NCBI GenBank assembly: GCA_014529385.2
Contig: CM043970.1
Location: 62,039,996 to 62,103,995 of the forward strand
DNA length: 64,000 nucleotides
From: Adiantum capillus-veneris
Lineage: Eukaryota > Streptophyta > Polypodiopsida > Polypodiales > Pteridaceae
Reading direction: 5' to 3'
Part shown: piece after piece, positions 46,874 to 56,507 of the stretch
How the letters are laid out: every line of letters begins with the position of its first letter
Numbering within the stretch: position 1 is the first letter of the stretch
Made by a program: the position numbers and the translations under genes
Notes under the pieces: generated by a model
Told to the model about the DNA's origin: nothing
Seen by the model: only the letters and a program-made list of their open reading frames with translations
Databases searched by the model: none

Positions 46874-47640
46874 ATGGTTCTCCAAAGAAAATATAAAAAC
46901 CAGATTGAAGCCATTGAAGAAAAAATTATAACCCGAACCTCCGACAACCCATTCGCTTTCTGGGATCAAGAAAATCATATGATAACTCTTCCAGCTAGCC
47001 CTGAAGCAAACCCTACCAAGGCTTCACACCCAAGAATGTCTATTAAAGACACAGAGCTTTGCAGAAAGGAAATTGACGAGCTCCTACAGAAAGGAATAAT
47101 TGAGCCCTCCAACTCAAATTGGGCTTGCAGAGCTTTCTATGTCAATAATCACAACGAACAGGAGAGGCAAAAAGAGATTAGTCATTGACTATAAACCTCT
47201 TAACATGCCCGGTAGCAAAGAAGTTTCCAATCCCTCTTCAAAAGATCTAATTCGTCGAATCTATGGTGCAAAAGTATTCTCCAAATTCAATCTCAAAAGT
47301 GGATTCTAGCAATTTAAAGTACATCCAAGAGACAAGTATAAAACTGCCTTTGTAGTACCTTATGGCATGTTTCAATGGATATCTATGCCAATAGGATAGG
47401 CAAATGCTCCATTAGAATGCCAGCTAAGAGTAGAAATGATTTTGGGCCAATTAAAGATTTTTGCTCAGTATATCTAGATGACATCTTTATATACTCAAAA
47501 AGTATGGAATTACATATTCAACATCTGCATGCATTCCATAATCTTCTAAGCAAAACAAGCTTGGTTTTATCATATGCAAAATGCAATTTTACACAGAAAG
47601 AGGTTGATTTTTAGGAATCACCGTCTGCAATGGATACATA
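46874..47640 (+). pseudogene. Pararetroviral reverse transcriptase, broken
   Basis: Successive frames show the RT entry segment (CRKEIDELLQKGIIEPSNSN), VIDYKPLNMPG, then FSKFNLKSGF, and the polymerase motif YLDDIFIYSKSM at about 47468-47505. A one-base shift near 47170, a TAG at 47308, and further stops near 47397 and frame changes separate the pieces. It would have copied the pregenomic RNA into DNA. No intact frame remains. Confidence 0.82.
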
Positions 47641-47836
47641 AAATTACGGGAGCATGTTTTGCTCAAAATTGTCAATACTCCAAATCAACTAAATACTGTC
47701 ACTCAACTTCAACAGTTTTTAGGATGCTTAAATTGGATCAATTGGAATAACCTATATTTGGCTCTTTGACAAAAAAGATAGGAACACTATTACAAAAGAA
47801 TAGCCCCAGAAAATGGAAACACTCTCATAGTAAAAC

Positions 47837-48275
47837 ATGGAATTAATCAAAACGATCTGCAACCAATTACCTCCACTCAAACTCTCAGGAGCCGGTAAAT
47901 TAATTCTTTACACCGATGCACCTCTTGACGCATGGGGATCAATTTTATGCGAAGCTATTGAAGAAAAAGAAATACAAGTGTGCAGATTTGTGAGTGGTTC
48001 TTTTTCTCAAGCAGAACAAAATTACCCTTCTGCACAACGAGAAATCCTTGTTGCTAAACTCAACATCAAGAAATTTCGGCTATTTCTTTTGGGAAAAAAA
48101 ATTATTCTTCGCATGGATCTAAACAATTTCTAGGATTTCTCACTTCTAAGAATGCCAATGAAGACAAACGCCTCATACGATGGGCATCTTGGTTTGCGCA
48201 ATGGGACTACCAATATGAACATGTCAAGGGATCCAAGAACATCCTTGCCAATCTGGTAAGTCGTCTCATCCTTGG
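47837..48275 (+). pseudogene. Pararetroviral RNase H, broken
   Basis: The frame at 47837-48133 has LYTDAPLDAWGSIL (catalytic Asp), VSGSFSQAEQNYPSAQREIL (Glu region) and FLLGKKIILRMDLNNF. After a stop, the terminal part RWASWFAQWDYQYEHVKGSK is in the next frame. It follows RT as in caulimovirids and removes RNA from the hybrid. It ends shortly before the non-coding region. Confidence 0.8.
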
Positions 48276-48458
48276 AACCGAATTAATGAAATTATTAATC
48301 CATTTGAAGTCCACTAAGTTCCAACTGAAGAATACAAATTCTTCAACCATAAGAAATATAAAAATCCAAAGGAGAAACGACCGGACCAAAGCCAACAAAG
48401 ATCGCAACTTCCGCCGCCCCGACAGATTGAACTATCTCATTCTAGAGGCGGGGTGGGA

Positions 48459-48733
48459 TGACGTAATCGCTTACTTAAGCGTGAGGAATTTTACCCGTGA
48501 CATATTCACTTATGTCATAACCTACACGGCTGTGCTAGCACTCATTGTTTAGAAAAAAGCGCGTGTGATAGATTCTCCATCTACCACTACCTTTTGACCT
48601 GTCCACCTTGTAAAGCAATAAACCACCATGGACCATTGACACCCACTAGCATAAAGTAATTCCCACTCATGTAAAGTACCTTACCCACCAAGGCGTTACC
48701 TTGAGCCTCAAGCCAAGCCTTTCTTATATGAAG
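48459..48733 (+). promoter_or_regulatory. Possible pararetroviral promoter region
   Basis: TGACGTAA at 48459-48466 is an as-1-like element. TTATATGAAGG at 48723-48733 resembles the TATA-plus-purine context of caulimovirid pregenomic promoters. Both lie in the non-coding stretch after RNase H, where such promoters occur. Motif-level evidence only. Confidence 0.35.
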
Positions 48734-49077
48734 GAGGCCACGCCTCATTGTAAATCCATCTTCGATTGAGTGCATCTTTAGTTGAGTCCTAGAGTCCATC
48801 CCTCAGTCTCCTCTCTCAAGTCGTGTCCTTCCATAACTCATAGTAAGCTTAGCCTATCCCTTGTACAAAGCTTTACTAATATAAGCTTTTCCTTTTGTAT
48901 AACGATCCACTGCACACTTTGTGTATTTACCTTCTGTCTATGTTAATAGAAATACACTCCTTCCACCTGCAAATTCTTTGTGTGCATTTCTTGTTTTTGT
49001 GACAACGAGCAATAGTGTATAAATCTCTACTCGTCTCGAACTCAGAATGAAACAAGCTGCTTCGCGGCTTCCCAATA

Positions 49078-49105
49078 TTCATACATACATACATACACAC
49101 ACATA
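49078..49105. repeat. CATA/CACA microsatellite
   Basis: Several tandem CATA units followed by CACA-type units, directly before the second pararetroviral fragment. Confidence 0.8.
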
Positions 49106-49109
49106 CAGA

Positions 49110-49250
49110 CACAAAGAAATAATAGTTTGCAAATTTGATAGCAGCTCCTTCCAAAAAGCAGAGCAAAATTACACTTCTGCTCAAAGGGAATTTCTTGCTA
49201 CAAGATTAAGCATAAAGAAATTAAGGCTATTTCTTTTGGGAAGAGTTTTC
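49110..49250 (+). pseudogene. Second pararetroviral RNase H fragment
   Basis: The frame reads EIIVCKFDSSSFQKAEQNYT, then SAQREFLATRLSIKKLRLFL. It matches the RNase H stretch at 47960-48100 with many substitutions. It is a separate, diverged fragment of the same or a related pararetrovirus. Confidence 0.75.
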
Positions 49251-49259
49251 ATTATATAT

Positions 49260-50190
49260 ATATATATAATAGAGCAATTATGAAAGAGAGAGATTAGAGA
49301 GAGAATGAGGGTTAAAGATGAGTAACTCCCTCCCAAAGAAAAATGTATTTTTGCTCAATTGAAGTACCTTAGGATTGAACTTAGCTACAATGAACCTGAT
49401 AGTGAGTTAAAGTAAGTCACAACGGTAGATCATGCCAGATGTCATATGTCATGTGTACACATGCATAAACACGAACCAAAAGCACAAGAGGAAATCTGTC
49501 AGCATATGTTTATATATACAAGAGGCAATTTCAACCCATTTTGAAAGAAGATAGTAGGGCATTTTGTTGGTTGCATCTATGGCAAAGGGAAGAGCTTGTA
49601 ACTTGAAGAGTAGGGCTGAATATTCATATTTTTGGGGTTGGTGCAGTAAAAACAGCTAGGTAAAGAGAGACGGAATGGGTTGCTTCAAGAAAGAGGGAAA
49701 GGAGATGTAGTGGGAAATGGTAGGGGTGGTGTGGAGGCTTCTTTGGATGATTTTGGGCAGAAATTTCATCAAGGGGGATCATGCTCAATTGAGCGAAAAA
49801 GGATTGTATTTATAGGTGAAGTGGCCTTAGAAAAAAAAAGAGAAAAGAGGAGCCTTGTGATAAGTGTCCAACCACATGCCAAAACACTTCCCAACTTTTG
49901 AAAAGCTTTGCAACAAGTGTTCTTTCGATGGTCAAATAGAGTGGACAAGTGTCCCAACTCTTGGAAGCTTTGCAACAAGTGTCCTTCCACGTGTTCTTCT
50001 AAAATCCTCCTCTTAGAATCTTCTAGAAACTTCTAGAACCTTACTTGTTTGGAAAACCGCTAAAAAAAAGAAATGTCAATATATGTATCAAATAAAAGCT
50101 CTTTCTGAGTACACCATGATTCTAGCTTTAGAACATCAATCCAAGATTCCTATGGAGAGAGAAACATATTCAATGCAATTAGACCACATG
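49260..50190. other. No gene recognised
   Basis: Short frames only. A local two-copy phrase GCTTTGCAACAAGTGT occurs at about 49903 and 49968. Possibly LTR-like, but no borders were found. Confidence 0.45.
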
Positions 50191-50194
50191 GATG

Positions 50195-51209
50195 CACATT
50201 GATAGTCTTTCATGTTCATACCATCTTATTCTCTGCAAAGGAGGATGACTCTTGAAATATATGGGAAGAAGCTATGACAAGCCAAGAGAGAAGCAAACAC
50301 AACGAGCTTGAGGAGTAGCAAGAAAACTTGCAGAGCTGGAAAAAACTCTCTCTGTGCAAGAAGTCGATACGACATAGGATTCTCTGGGAAGGCGATACGA
50401 GCGATATGCTTAGGAACCTAGAGAATTTTGAGCGGAATGCTCGAGATCCTTAAGAACTCAGAAGTGAGCCAATTCTTCTTTTTTCATTCAGCGAAGTGTG
50501 AAAGAACTTTCCCTATCATCCACAATTTCACCGCACTTCTCTTTCAGAATACCCAGGAACACCAAGCAGTTTTCCCAAAAGAAGCACCAACGAGTTGTGG
50601 ATTACGTGGCCAGGTATTGATTCACCCATTCCACCTTGTGGCTCCATCCTGAACCTTTCGGATAAACAAAATATGAAGAAGTTTGAAGAAGGATGTTTAC
50701 TCGAACTTCGCGCAAACATAAAGATGTATCCGCAAGAAACTTTGTAGTGGATGGTAGACTCACACTGCAAGCTGAAAGTGTACAATTTAGTGTAAAGAGA
50801 GTAAGAACCATAGCACAAGGAATCATTATTTTTGTTGCCTCTCCTTGAAGGATGTGTTGTAATTCGGAGAAATTTTTCGAGTAGCGGAATTCTATCTAAC
50901 TCATGAATTTTGAACAATTGACCCTCAACTCTAAGTGAGAGGGCAAGTCTTAGATCAAAGTTACATCTTTGAGGAAACCATAATGTCCGTTATTACTTTT
51001 TTGCACGAAATACAAATACGTCCCACCAACATCGATCACTCTCGGGTGTTTATGAGAGTAGAACTGAGTCTGAATTTCGTTTTGCTTGATAACATGGTTT
51101 GGTTAATCACTCCGAAGAGCATGACTTGATTTGGTATCCGCTAGTTGTCCCCCATATTACCTACTACTGCAGTTAGGATACTATGAAGGAGCCATTTGAG
51201 ACTTTGACC
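50195..51209 (+). mobile_element. Element B (plus-strand LTR element), left part
   Basis: Read forward, this matches the reverse of element A from about 56050 to 54790: GCTATGACAAGCCAAGAGAG, GTGCAAGAAGTCGATAC, GAGCGGAATGCTC, and AACTCTAAGTGAGAGGGCAAG. The A-type gag capsid part is missing or unrecognisable here. There is no 5' LTR, so the left end is truncated. It is continuous with 56508 once element A is removed. Confidence 0.8.
51206..51209. other. Target duplication (left) of element A
   Basis: GACC, repeated at 56508-56511. Four bases match; Ty3-type elements usually leave five. Confidence 0.55.
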
Positions 51210-53130
51210 TGTCACAAACGGGAGCGCATAACATTTTAAAATACATTCGGATAAATAGGATTTATCACTTATTACTGAAGCCAGAGGATATAGAGAGAAT
51301 TAGATAGAGAGAGAGATAGAGAGTGAGAAGATCGACACAGTATTGGGGACCAGAAGATGGGCTGGTCCTCCCCCCGTAATAGTATCTTTATTATTGAGGA
51401 GAAGTCTATACAAGCACTTGAACCGAACGTGTTACCACGTTCGTTCTAGAATAAGACTTGATGGTTCCCGGAAGCCTCAGCTTCCGATTCCTAGGGAAAA
51501 CCCTATTCCAAGGAACTTCGGTTCCTTATTCCAAATCCTTGAGAACCAAGGTTCTCGCCTCTGGATCTCACCTTCCAGACTCAGGGCATGACATCCCTGC
51601 AACTCTCTTTCCCAACTCTGTTTTCAGAGTCCTCTTCCCGCAGAACAACCCCGCTTTCTCGGACGCGAAGTCCTTACTTGGGAATCTCAACTTCCGGATC
51701 ACAACTCGAGAGACTACCTCTCTCCGATCCGTGGATCTACTTCCCAAACTTGGGTACGAAACCCTTGGGTTGATCTGGCTCTAGTTCCTCAAAGCGCTTT
51801 CTCCTGCAGAGGCTCATGCCTTCCTCTGCTCCTACTCCCTCACGAAGAGGAAGTACACCTGCAATCAAATACTCAGAGATCATAACATGAAAATTGTTAC
51901 CTTCAAAGTCTCGACGCTCGAAACGCAACTCGGTTCTCGAAAAGCAATTCCTCAGAAGAGATCTCTACATAGAAAATCCTCTCTTCCAATCCTACACACA
52001 AAAGAGGCGTGTTCTCGGGTTCCTTCTCGTAAATCAGCCCCGTCTACGATGTTTATGGGCTGAAAACAGAGAAAAACAGTAGCTTGTCGCGATGGAAACA
52101 CGCTCCGTAGGCACTTCTTTGCGAGGGAACTCGCGCACTGGGTCTTGGAGACATCTGGTATACTTGGGGCAGCCATGGGCATCACCGGCAATGTCTTCTT
52201 TACGGCTGAAATCTGCAGCAGCATCTCCTCCTTTTGAAAACTGATCCCCTCCTTTGAGTGAGGGCATGTGATGCTTTTCTAGCTCCTGGCCACGACATGA
52301 ATAGCAGAGCATTCGCTGCTCGCATAGAGATCGCAACTGTTTTTTTTTTCCCTTTTTTTTTCCGTTGTTCCGCCAAAAAAAAGAGAGAAAAAAAACACTG
52401 GCTGATTTGTTGCCTTATTTATCAGATGGCTGCCCACTTATCAAGTGGGCGGCCGGCGATTTTAAAAATCGTCCGAATCTGCCCAAAAACCCAGGCGTCC
52501 CTGGATGCAATCACATACACAGTTGCAACGCGGACATAGACTTCCTCGCAGGAAAGCATTTGCTTTCCCAAAAAGCATCTGTTTTTCCTCAAAGTTTCCT
52601 ATGAACCCATCTTCATTCAAGTGCTTGCTTTTCCTTGTGCACAATTCCAACACAGTTCGGAATTTTCTCCTGACTATGGATATTCCCTTTCCAATGCACC
52701 CGTTACGCACCTTGTGACGCATCAAGAATACCCAACACTTAGTCCTTTCCTACCGAACTTACGGTACAATCTCCTTCGCGATGCTCTATGTCACCCATCC
52801 TATGAGGCATCAGAGATGTCCGTCCCCGGATGGTCGGATACTTCTTTCCGATGCTCCCTGTCACCCATCCGATGTGAGGCATGAGAAGCACCCGTTCGTG
52901 GTGGCCTTACAGATATTCCCTTTCGCAGTGCTCCCGTCATTACGTTGAATGACGCACTAGGAATACTCTGTACGTGGATGTCTCCAGTGAGAAAACCCTC
53001 TCACTTAAAATTTCAATAATTCATTTAGAATTATTTTTTCTTGGTGTTCCAACTGAGAAAACCCTCTAACTTATAAATCCAATAATTCATTTAGAATTAT
53101 TTTCTGTCAGATAAAGCCAGGTTAGCAACA
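51210..53130 (-). repeat. 3' LTR of element A (1,921 bp, full)
   Basis: TGTCAC at the left and AACA at the right. It contains a stretch of about 1.49 kb (about 51441-52929) absent from the 5' LTR. Short open frames within it have no family support. Confidence 0.85.
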
Positions 53131-55480
53131 TCCTTGTCACTTATAAACAGTTGTCCAGAACTGTAGAGGTCCAACTGAACTGCCGGGGAGAACCCGGAAA
53201 GATTCCAAATCTTGCTCAATAGTGAGTTGAGCTAGTCCTTTCTGAAAAGAGAACTTAAAAATTAAATTAAACAAAAATTCAATAATTCACTAGTTACCTT
53301 ACCGGTTTATGTTGTTCCTCCAGTACCTCGAGGATATCCTTCACCATTCATCAAACTAACTAGCCACGTAAGAACTCATCATTCATGTCTTTTCCGAGAA
53401 TCTGTTAACTCAATTCCACCACCTTAATCCCGAGAAGATTAATCCTCCTAGAAATCAATCTAGGTCTTTGCCCTTGCGCATAACCTTGCGCTTTTAGTCC
53501 TGAGGATATTAAACCTCTTGTATCCTCTCGCATAGGGCATGTCGAGAGCATTAAGCTCATGTGAATCTTCCTGTGGTGGCAAACAAAGTGTGCCATCTTA
53601 CCAAAGTAAGTTCTTATTACGGAGCCTTTGCTTTGGGTAGGCCAATTGTTATGATCCAAAGTTTCCTTATCCGAGACTCTGTTAACTTGATTCTGTCTTC
53701 TCAAATTCGAGAAGAATAATCTTCCTAGAAATCAATCTAGGTATCTGTCCTTGCGCATAATCCTGCGCTGTTAGTCCAGAGGGTATTAAACCTCTTGTGT
53801 CCTCCCACATAGGGAATGCCCAAGTCATAGAGCATTAAGCCCGATGTCTCTTTCTTTCACAAACAAAGTTTGCGATCACCTTAAAGAAGGTTCTTGTTCC
53901 GGGCCGTCGCTCAATGTAGGCGGACGGTTCCAATCTGAAGATTCTTTGTGCACGGTGGCACTTCCTTCCAATCTTTTCCTCCTGCGAGTTATTACCACCA
54001 ACAGTGTTTTCCCGACGCCCATTAGCGTCTCTTCCTTGCAAGCATCAATGACGACTTGCAAAATCTCAGGCAGATAGGATTCTAGCCATAGCATTTTCTG
54101 AACGTACGTTCAAACCCGGTTCACAATAGAGCAAACCCTCTTTGATTCTTAGGGATGTTCTCCCATATGTAATTCTTACCATTTTGAAATGGTTGGCGAA
54201 CTATATTCTTACGAACATAAAAGTTCGAATTTATTTTAATAGCGTGTAAATGCTACTTGACCTTCTCATGGAGAAACATATACCGCAACCAAAAGTTGCT
54301 ACTGTAATTGTAAAAGCACGTAGCGTACTCAATGATCAACGACCTCAGAAAACCTCTTGTTCGCAGAGAAACTCACATTCCTTCTACCGAACACATCTCA
54401 AATAGAGATTCTTGTGTCGGAATATCCTTGCGCGCAAAAAGGCGCTCAAGAGAGTATAACAAACTCTGGTCCAGTTCCTTGGCATAGGTCTGCATCTTTG
54501 TGTATTATCCATGTACTCAAAGGTGTACATAATTCTTAAGCTGTGTGGTGAACCTGGGAAATTTCCTTCCCTTCGTAAAATCCTTAGAGCGAAGACGCTC
54601 AACCTGACGATTCCTTGGCTCGTTCTTAGAGCAAAACCCGCTCATCAAATAAGCTAGGATTTCAATCCTTGGATTCCTCTAGCACAATCCGTAGCAGTCT
54701 CTTGCTCCTTTACTCATAAAGAGAGCGTTCATTCACTTGTGCTAAAAGCACTACCATATCTTCTTGGGTAAGGAGTGTTGGTTCATAAGGTACTCAAGCT
54801 TTGTCAAAGCTTTTCTTGCTTGAAATCGCGGAATGACTCCTTCCTTTTTACCGTCCTACCCGCAATAGCAGGTAATTTGTTGGAGAACTACCGGATACCA
54901 GATCAATAGTTGACCTTTCGGCTAGTTGAGCAAATCAATTCATCTCAGAAAACAATGTTTCAAATTGATCCTACTCTCATAAATACTCGAGAGTGATTGT
55001 CCTGGTTAGACACATGCATATCTTGTGCATAAAAGCAATACGCAATTTATGAATTTCGCAAAGATTTAACTCTGATCAAAGACCTGCCCTCTCACTTAAA
55101 GTTTTGAGGGTCAAAAACTCAAGAGTTAGATTGAATTCCCTTACTCCAAACTTTCTCCGGATAGCAATGTATCCTTCGAGGAGAGGTAACTAAAATTCAT
55201 TATTTCTGTGTTCAATGGTTCTCGTCCCACTGCAGGGATTGTATTCTATGTACACTAAGGTGTACACTTTCAACTTTTATTGCTGACTCCACCATCTTCT
55301 GCTGCAAAGTATCTTGCATATGGGTTTACAAAATTCGGGCAAAAGTCTTACGTTAAATTTGTTCATCTTTCCTTCCTCAGAGAGGATCAAGAATGGAGCT
55401 ATCTTGGCAAGAGTGAACCACTACTTGCTTTGACTCGCTCGTGTTCCTATTGGGCAAACCAATCCCAATCTTCTTGGATG
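53131..55480 (-). other. Internal region of element A without recognisable gene
   Basis: Read in element orientation, no protease, polymerase or integrase motifs are visible, and frames are short. Its counterpart in B is 56512-58263 plus 50700-51209. It includes the tandem duplication listed separately. Confidence 0.6.
53394..53950. repeat. 277-bp tandem duplication inside element A
   Basis: TCTGTTAAC...CTAGAAATCAATCTAGGT...TTGCGCATAA...TATTAAACCTCTTGT occurs from 53400 and again from 53678 with about 20% divergence. The matching part of element B (about 57840-57960) has one copy. Confidence 0.8.
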
Positions 55481-55486
55481 CCTTCC

Positions 55487-55768
55487 TCAAAGCATAGAGG
55501 AAAAAAATTTGTCGAAAAATTCAGCCCTGAATTGAATCCAAGTCTTGTTATAAGTTCCTTGCAGAGCTTTGGTATACCACCAAGTACTTGCAATCCCCTT
55601 AAGGAGTTTGGTCACATGCCTAACCTTCTTCGACGCTTCTGAGAAATTGCCATTTGCAAAGGCAACTTCAAACTGTCGAATGAAAGCGGTAGCTTTCGGA
55701 ACATCTTCCCTTCTGTCAAAAGTATGAAACTTGACTGGAGTGTTCTGAGGTCTAAAGACCTTCTTCAT
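55487..55768 (-). pseudogene. Gag capsid fragment of element A
   Basis: The frame reads VKFHTFDRREDVPKATAFIR, then FEVAFANGNFSEASKKVRHV and GIASTWWYTKALQG. This is the retrotransposon gag domain, related to the chromovirus capsid at 63.6 kb (FIQQFDIAF...ARTWWSTLL). It opens from MKKVFRP. The preceding part towards the PBS has several stops. No zinc knuckle follows. Confidence 0.75.
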
Positions 55769-56068
55769 ATCCTTCCCTAATTATTTCTTGGCTATGGTTC
55801 TGGATTGATGTTCATGGATATTTTCTGAGTTCTGAAGTATCTTGAGCATTCCGCTCCTTGGATTCTCTAGGTTCTTTGAGCATCATGCTCTTGTCGCCTT
55901 CTCAGAGTATCCCAAGTCTTGTGTCGACTTCTTGCAGAGAGAAAAAAAATTTCCAACTCTGCGAGCTTTTCCTGCAGGACTTAGGTTTCCGCCTGCGTAC
56001 TTCTCTCTTGGCTTGTCATTCCCGTATCTTCCCAGAGTCGTCCTCCTTTACAGAGAAAGAGAGATCAT

Positions 56069-56080
56069 GCTCTGATACCA
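56069..56080 (-). other. Primer-binding site of element A
   Basis: TGGTATCAGAGC on the minus strand, one base inside the 5' LTR edge at 56082. It fixes the element's orientation. Confidence 0.92.
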
Positions 56081-56081
56081 C

Positions 56082-56507
56082 TGTCACAAACGGGAGCGCA
56101 TAACAATATAAAATACATTCGGATAAATAGGATTTATCACTTATTACTGAAGCCATAGGATATAGAGAGAAATAGACAGAGAGAGAGATAGAGAGTGAGA
56201 AGATCGACACAGTACTGGGGACTAGAAGATGGGCTGGTCCACCCCCCGTAATAGTATCTTTATTACTGAGGAGAACTCTATACAAGCACTTGAACCGAAC
56301 GTATTACCACGTTAGCTCCCGTCATTACGTGGAATATGACGCACTAGGAATACTCTGTACTCGGATGTCTCCAGTGAGAAAACCCTCTCACTTAAAATTT
56401 CAATAATTCATTCAGAAATATTTTTCCTTGGTGTTCCAAGCGAGAAAACCCTCTAACTTATAAATCCAATAATTCATTTTCTGTCAAATAAAGCCAAGTT
56501 AGCAACA
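56082..56507 (-). repeat. 5' LTR of element A (426 bp, internally deleted)
   Basis: It shares both ends with the 51210-53130 LTR but jumps from TACCACGTTA to GCTCCCGTCATTACG, missing about 1.49 kb. The shared ends differ by about 5%. Confidence 0.85.

Larger units (their letters stand above)
46093..48900 (+). mobile_element. Endogenous pararetrovirus (Caulimoviridae-like) remnant
   Basis: The RT and RNase H arrangement and wording (NWACRAFYVNN, YLDDIF, SGSFSQAEQNYPSAQREILV) are those of plant pararetroviruses rather than LTR elements, with no integrase after RNase H. A non-coding stretch with promoter-like signals follows. The part before RT (46093-46860) has broken frames that could derive from movement and coat regions, but I cannot confirm this. 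Multiple stops and frameshifts interrupt all frames. It is an old integrated copy joined to the end of the LINE. Confidence 0.8.
51210..56507 (-). mobile_element. Element A: gag-only LTR retrotransposon inserted in element B
   Basis: LTRs at 51210-53130 and 56082-56507 both begin TGTCACAAACGGGAGCGCAT and end GTTAGCAACA. A perfect initiator-Met PBS lies inside the right LTR, so the element reads on the minus strand. The internal region is only 2.95 kb and shows a gag capsid fragment but no protease, RT or integrase, so it is non-autonomous. It carries a 277-bp internal tandem duplication that B lacks. Its insertion splits B, which is continuous across it. Confidence 0.88.

Noticed and set aside
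51343-52884. Several ORFs of 60-108 codons inside the LTR of element A
   Set aside because: No family signature, overlapping on both strands, and the segment is absent from the partner LTR.
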